From assembly GCA_944474755.1 (NCBI GenBank), contig OX104120.1, forward strand, positions 39,660,067-39,724,066: a stretch of DNA of 64,000 nt, given 5' to 3'. Below the pieces are notes generated by a model. That model was given only the letters and a program-made list of their open reading frames with translations, did no database searches and was not told the origin of the DNA. Of the stretch, positions 61,901 through 64,000 are shown piece by piece (positions within the stretch are counted from its first letter, which is position 1; the number at the start of each line of letters is the position of its first letter). A program made the translations under genes and the position numbers. Origin of the DNA: Limnoperna fortunei (Eukaryota > Mollusca > Bivalvia > Mytilida > Modiolidae).

Positions 61901-63215
61901 CCGTCTATGTCTGTACATTAAAGACCTAATTACAAAGTACTTCGAGGCAATACACAAGATTCTGTTTCAGTACTTTTGTACGAACTTAACCCTTACCCCA
62001 TAACCTTATGTTGGTTCCCGTAAAGTCGGCTTCATTTAGTTAGCATATCCTTCATTATTTTAAATATGCAACTCTTTAAATACATGTTATGCTTACTCAA
62101 ATTCTACTCAAAATTTAACCATAATGTTTGATGAAGGGAAATTGTATATGCTCTTTCATACAACATTTAGACAAATATTAGTGAAAAACTCAAATAATGT
62201 CCTCATTAAAGTGTTTGTGCATATCCATTTAAGGAAACGTGACGAAATGAGCTTTAAAGTCCAATTTAATCGTAGATATGCAAATTTTAAACAATATTTT
62301 AAATCATTTCAATAGTTACAATACCACTCTTAAAACAATTGATTTAAATTACGAAACCACTTAATTTGGTTTGCACTTACGAAATGGTATAAAAGGCAAG
62401 TACATTTAATGTGATTTGATTGATTGATTGGATGTCTGCTTTACGTCCAGCTATATTCAGGACGGGAACAAGTTTACTTAACAAACAATAAATCAACAGA
62501 AAATAGTGGTGGGATGGGTCACAGGGAATACAATTTTGACTGCCACTGGAAAAGTATGGAGTTTAGGGTAGGGGCGGAAAATTTAGCCTTTTGTAGCGGC
62601 TACAAGGAGCTCTTTTTCGAAATCTACAAAATGGGTCTTTATCGTGCAAGGAGCGTGGCACTCTTCAAACACGTTACCCACTATGGTCCGCGGTCAGGCT
62701 TTCCGTATTATGACCTGACAACCCCTCAACGAGAGGTTCTCCCCTATCCGCCACCCGGGGACGCGCTGGGCTGCTCTGTGGGTCGAGCACTGGGACATTA
62801 AATATGAAACGAACAAATATGTGTTATAGTCAGAAATGTATCAACATGACTATTTTTCACACTTTATGTTCAATTTTACGAAAAATCTTGTAAATAAGCT
62901 TTGTACTTGTATATGAACATGTTTTCTTTTCAGTTCTCTGGAAAGTAACAGAATTTCTAAGATCGAAGCTAATGCATTTAATAAGTTATCAGTAGGATAT
63001 TATTTTTCATTGACTGGAAATTTACTAGTTGAACTGCAACCGTATGCATTTAATGGAACAAGTTGTTACTATTTCTACATGCAAAATATGCACTTGGGAG
63101 TTATACAGTCATACACGTTTAATGATGTTTCATGTTATTACGTTTATCTCCAATCAAGTGGAATCACAGATATTGAGAAACATGCATTTAACAACTTTAG
63201 AGCAAATATCTACTT
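44599..63215 (+). CDS. Leucine-rich-repeat protein gene, 3' end beyond window
   Basis: Exons: 44599-44752, 47868-47936, 49284-49355, 49964-50026, 50272-50343, 50745-50813, 51148-51219, 51923-52000, 53405-53476, 53855-53926, 54470-54622, 55476-55553, 55699-55833, 56905-57054, 57746-57898, 58946-59011, 60298-60441, 60946-61089, 61675-61815, 62934-63215. All join in frame without a stop. The first exon has a cysteine cluster (YYQCSGCSCIS) like an N-terminal LRR cap. Later exons each give one or two ~24-residue LRRs, for example NLSNNAIEDVEKGAFKQLSN, ELHGNSLTRLPKGIFEDLRE and YLHNNLIETINNTDF; the last exon gives about four. With the 18,245 exon the partial protein is about 782 aa. Several N-x-S/T sites fit an extracellular protein. 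It is probably a secreted or membrane-anchored recognition or adhesion protein. No C-terminal cap, membrane span or TIR domain is in the window, so Toll-like, other receptor and secreted forms cannot be told apart. Confidence 0.88.
45100..45160 (-). repeat. SINE-like internal fragment
   Basis: TCCTTGTGAATTAGGGTTGG and GTCGAGCACACCCTGATTGA match the mid-section of the tRNA-headed SINE family in minus orientation (compare 17,715-17,770). It lies in an LRR-gene intron. Confidence 0.5.
46320..46372 (+). repeat. Short (CA)n and (AAAT)n tracts
   Basis: Simple-sequence tracts in the intron before LRR exon 47,868. No other feature. Confidence 0.7.
46491..46519 (+). repeat. G-rich tract
   Basis: GGGGGTGTGGGTGGGGGGTG followed by GAGGGGGG has at least four G runs of three or more, so it could form a G-quadruplex in the non-template (sense) strand of the LRR intron. 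Confidence 0.6.
47113..47129 (+). repeat. C17 homopolymer
   Basis: A run of 17 C in an intron. Its length is likely variable or error-prone. Confidence 0.9.
47234..47399. mobile_element. 166-bp foldback MITE in LRR intron
   Basis: GAGATAACTGTATTGTATT at the left pairs with AATACATTACGGTTATCTC at the right. GATTTGCCGGCATCAATTGG and GGTCGGAAAT also find their inverted partners before the right end. Terminal inverted repeats of about 60 bp surround a ~40-bp loop with GCCACGCGTAAGTGG. No ORF; a target duplication is not clear. Confidence 0.75.
48976..49027 (+). repeat. 13-bp unit, four tandem copies
   Basis: ACAGGTATATATT and ACAGGTAAATATT alternate (A-B-A-B), making a 26-bp higher-order unit in an LRR intron. 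Confidence 0.85.
49855..49936 (+). repeat. (GACA)n(GATA)n microsatellite
   Basis: About six GACA units are followed by about fourteen GATA units. It ends only 27 bp before the LRR exon at 49,964, next to that intron's polypyrimidine tract (TTTTGTGTCTATTTTTCAG). Confidence 0.95.
52310..52735 (+). repeat. Bivalve interspersed repeat in LRR intron
   Basis: A tail block TTAGACAAAACGCGGATCTG followed by GCGTAGTAAATTAT is followed by a longer unit. That unit runs from CTGTTGTTGGATTGTTAGTC through GTATCATTAACCATGTAGTC to ACTAATGAGTCAGACGAAAC and GGGCGTCTGG. I recall this 'GACGAAACGCGCGTCTGGCGTA' family as very common in mussel genomes and UTRs. The ORFs on both strands here belong to it and are not genes. 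Confidence 0.75.
53060..53168 (+). repeat. SINE-like 3' fragment
   Basis: GAGGATTGGACGCTATAATC, TAGCTAACAACGGCTGAAAA and GCATTAAACC followed by CAAACAAAG match the 3' body and tail of the tRNA-headed family. The head is missing. Confidence 0.55.
55924..56078 (-). repeat. SINE-like element with internal deletion, minus strand
   Basis: The tail TTTAACGGCACTTTCAGC and the head end CCTTAACCCTTCGGCC are present with a B-box-like GAGACTCGAACCCAC. The central body (GGAAG...CCGG part) is deleted relative to 17,583-17,849. It lies in an LRR-gene intron. Confidence 0.7.
58660..58760 (+). mobile_element. Third fragment of retroelement 3' tail
   Basis: GACTAGTTGTGTATGATACC, CCAACATACCAACTCACACG, CCTGTACCAATTCAGGACC and ATTGCTGTAGTTGA follow the same order as 11,880-12,045. 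A short dead fragment in an LRR intron. Confidence 0.55.
59474..59727 (+). repeat. SINE-like tRNA-headed element, best-preserved plus-strand copy
   Basis: The head GGGGCCTCGGTGGCCGTGTA is followed by TTGATCACGTAGTCTGTCAA, a B-box-like GCGAGTTCGATTCTCAC and GTACACAACTCTAATCTTAA. The body then gives GCCAGTTTTCGGGGGTTTTC and AAACTGGAGGCCATGATATA, ending GCGTTAAACATCATC and CAAACAAACAAA. It lies in the LRR intron between exons 58,946 and 60,298. Confidence 0.8.
62415..62801 (+). repeat. Interspersed repeat, long copy, in LRR intron
   Basis: It runs from GATTGATTGGATGTCTGC through GACTGCCACTGGAAAAGTAT, TTTTGTAGCGGCTACAAGG and CACTCTTCAAACACGTTACC to GGGTCGAGCACTGGGACATT. Degraded copies are at 2,815 and 5,755. 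The 125-codon ORF over most of it has no known motif and is broken in the other copies, so it is not called as a gene. It is markedly more GC-rich than its surroundings. Confidence 0.75.
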
Positions 63216-63261
63216 GTAAGTACAAGATAGAACGTAAAAACATATAAACACGAACGGAGAA

Positions 63262-63320
63262 TGATGCTAGACAAGTTTAATGGTGTCGACAAGTTTAATA
63301 GTGCTAGACAAGTTTAATAT
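63262..63320 (+). repeat. ~20-bp unit, three tandem copies
   Basis: GACAAGTTTAAT occurs at about 63,269, 63,288 and 63,307, preceded by TGCTA or TGTC. It is a short imperfect minisatellite just after the last LRR exon of the window. Confidence 0.8.
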
Positions 63321-64000
63321 AATTTATGTGTACAGAACCATTTTCCAATTACATTATTCTCCATCATTGCACAGTGGAAAGAGGGAAAACTACGGCGGCC
63401 ATAGTCCAATCAAAAACACTAATGGTGAATACAAAGAGACAGCCTCTTCTCAATAACTGTCTTACACATAACCCACATCTTACAAAAATAATGCTCGGAT
63501 GGTTTTATAACCATACGAAAATGATATTTATTACAACTAACGTATTTCAAAACAACAATTACATGAATAGTTCATGTCTCTTAAAAAGATCGAATTATTT
63601 CCACCACCTGAGGTCTGACGTCTTCAAATGTGTAAAAACAAATCTGCACTGGTACCAAATAGCGTATTAGAATCAGCCTATTGGTGCTTCACTCAAGCGA
63701 CATTGCTGCCGTTACATGTGCAATTAATAATGCCAAATTCTTCTCCACACTTATTTGTAATAGATGTATAGCCAGCCAACATGGCCATCTTTACAAAAAA
63801 ACCAATATTCTACGCGATTTCGCTCAATTTAGCATATTATTTATGTATTTGACATAAATGAAATTTAGGCAGATGGCTGCTATTGTAAGCTGGCTAAAAC
63901 TATTTACATGGTTATCAAGTTTGAACTGCCAACATGAAAAACATATTACTATGTAATAGCTGAAAAAATTGTTTTAAACTGTATTAGCAGCGTAGTTTGA
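63321..64000. other. LRR intron to end of window
   Basis: No further in-phase LRR exon is seen. A 114-codon ORF (63,326-63,670) has no LRR pattern or splice borders and is not supported. The LRR gene ends with an unpaired GTAAGT donor at 63,216, so it must continue to the right. Confidence 0.5.

Noticed and set aside
62424..62801. 125-codon ORF as a protein gene
   Set aside because: It coincides with an interspersed repeat whose other copies (2.8 kb, 5.8 kb) do not keep the frame; it has no domain or splice context.

Overview
The window is eukaryotic: AT-rich, intron-rich, with GT-AG splice sites, little coding density and many interspersed repeats. Several repeats resemble families I recall from mussels (Mytilidae): a tRNA-headed SINE-like element, a unit ending in a GACGAAACGGGCGTCTGG-type block, and a repeat ending near GGGTCGAGCACTGGGACATTA. 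A mytilid or other bivalve is the best guess, from memory of repeat families rather than a search.

Layout. 1-1,600: satellite-like ~180-bp units in two orientations around a SINE-like copy. 1,600-4,430: AT-rich intergenic DNA with old repeat fragments. 4,430-9,264: a complete eight-exon gene for cytoplasmic tryptophanyl-tRNA synthetase (403 aa, no WHEP domain in the assigned exons). 9,265-18,240: repeat-rich DNA with the 3' end of a reverse-transcriptase element (11.5-12.2 kb) and a decayed L1-like LINE on the minus strand (about 13.1-17.1 kb) broken by a TTAA-flanked MITE. 18,245-18,350: a signal-peptide exon that fits, in phase, the leucine-rich-repeat (LRR) gene 26 kb downstream.

21,745-41,050: a very large inverted repeat. 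Its arms are about 8.5 and 8.0 kb, it is bounded by a 6-bp direct repeat TACAAT, and it is centred on a ~0.3-kb unique spacer with A-rich/T-rich tandem arrays on either side. A run of exactly 200 N lies in the centre. The ~1.67 kb on each side of that run are near-identical in direct orientation, so the gap looks like an unmerged contig overlap. The arms differ by a 627-bp tandem duplication, a ~0.1-kb array-unit indel and scattered small changes. I see no recognised transposase or polymerase in it, only a few exon-like fragments.

44,599-63,215: a long LRR gene, about 20 small exons of roughly one or two LRRs each, with every internal intron in phase 2. It runs off the right end of the window. 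If the 18,245 exon is its first exon, the whole palindrome lies inside intron 1. The synthetase is a housekeeping gene and the LRR protein looks like a secreted or cell-surface recognition protein; nothing links the two functionally.
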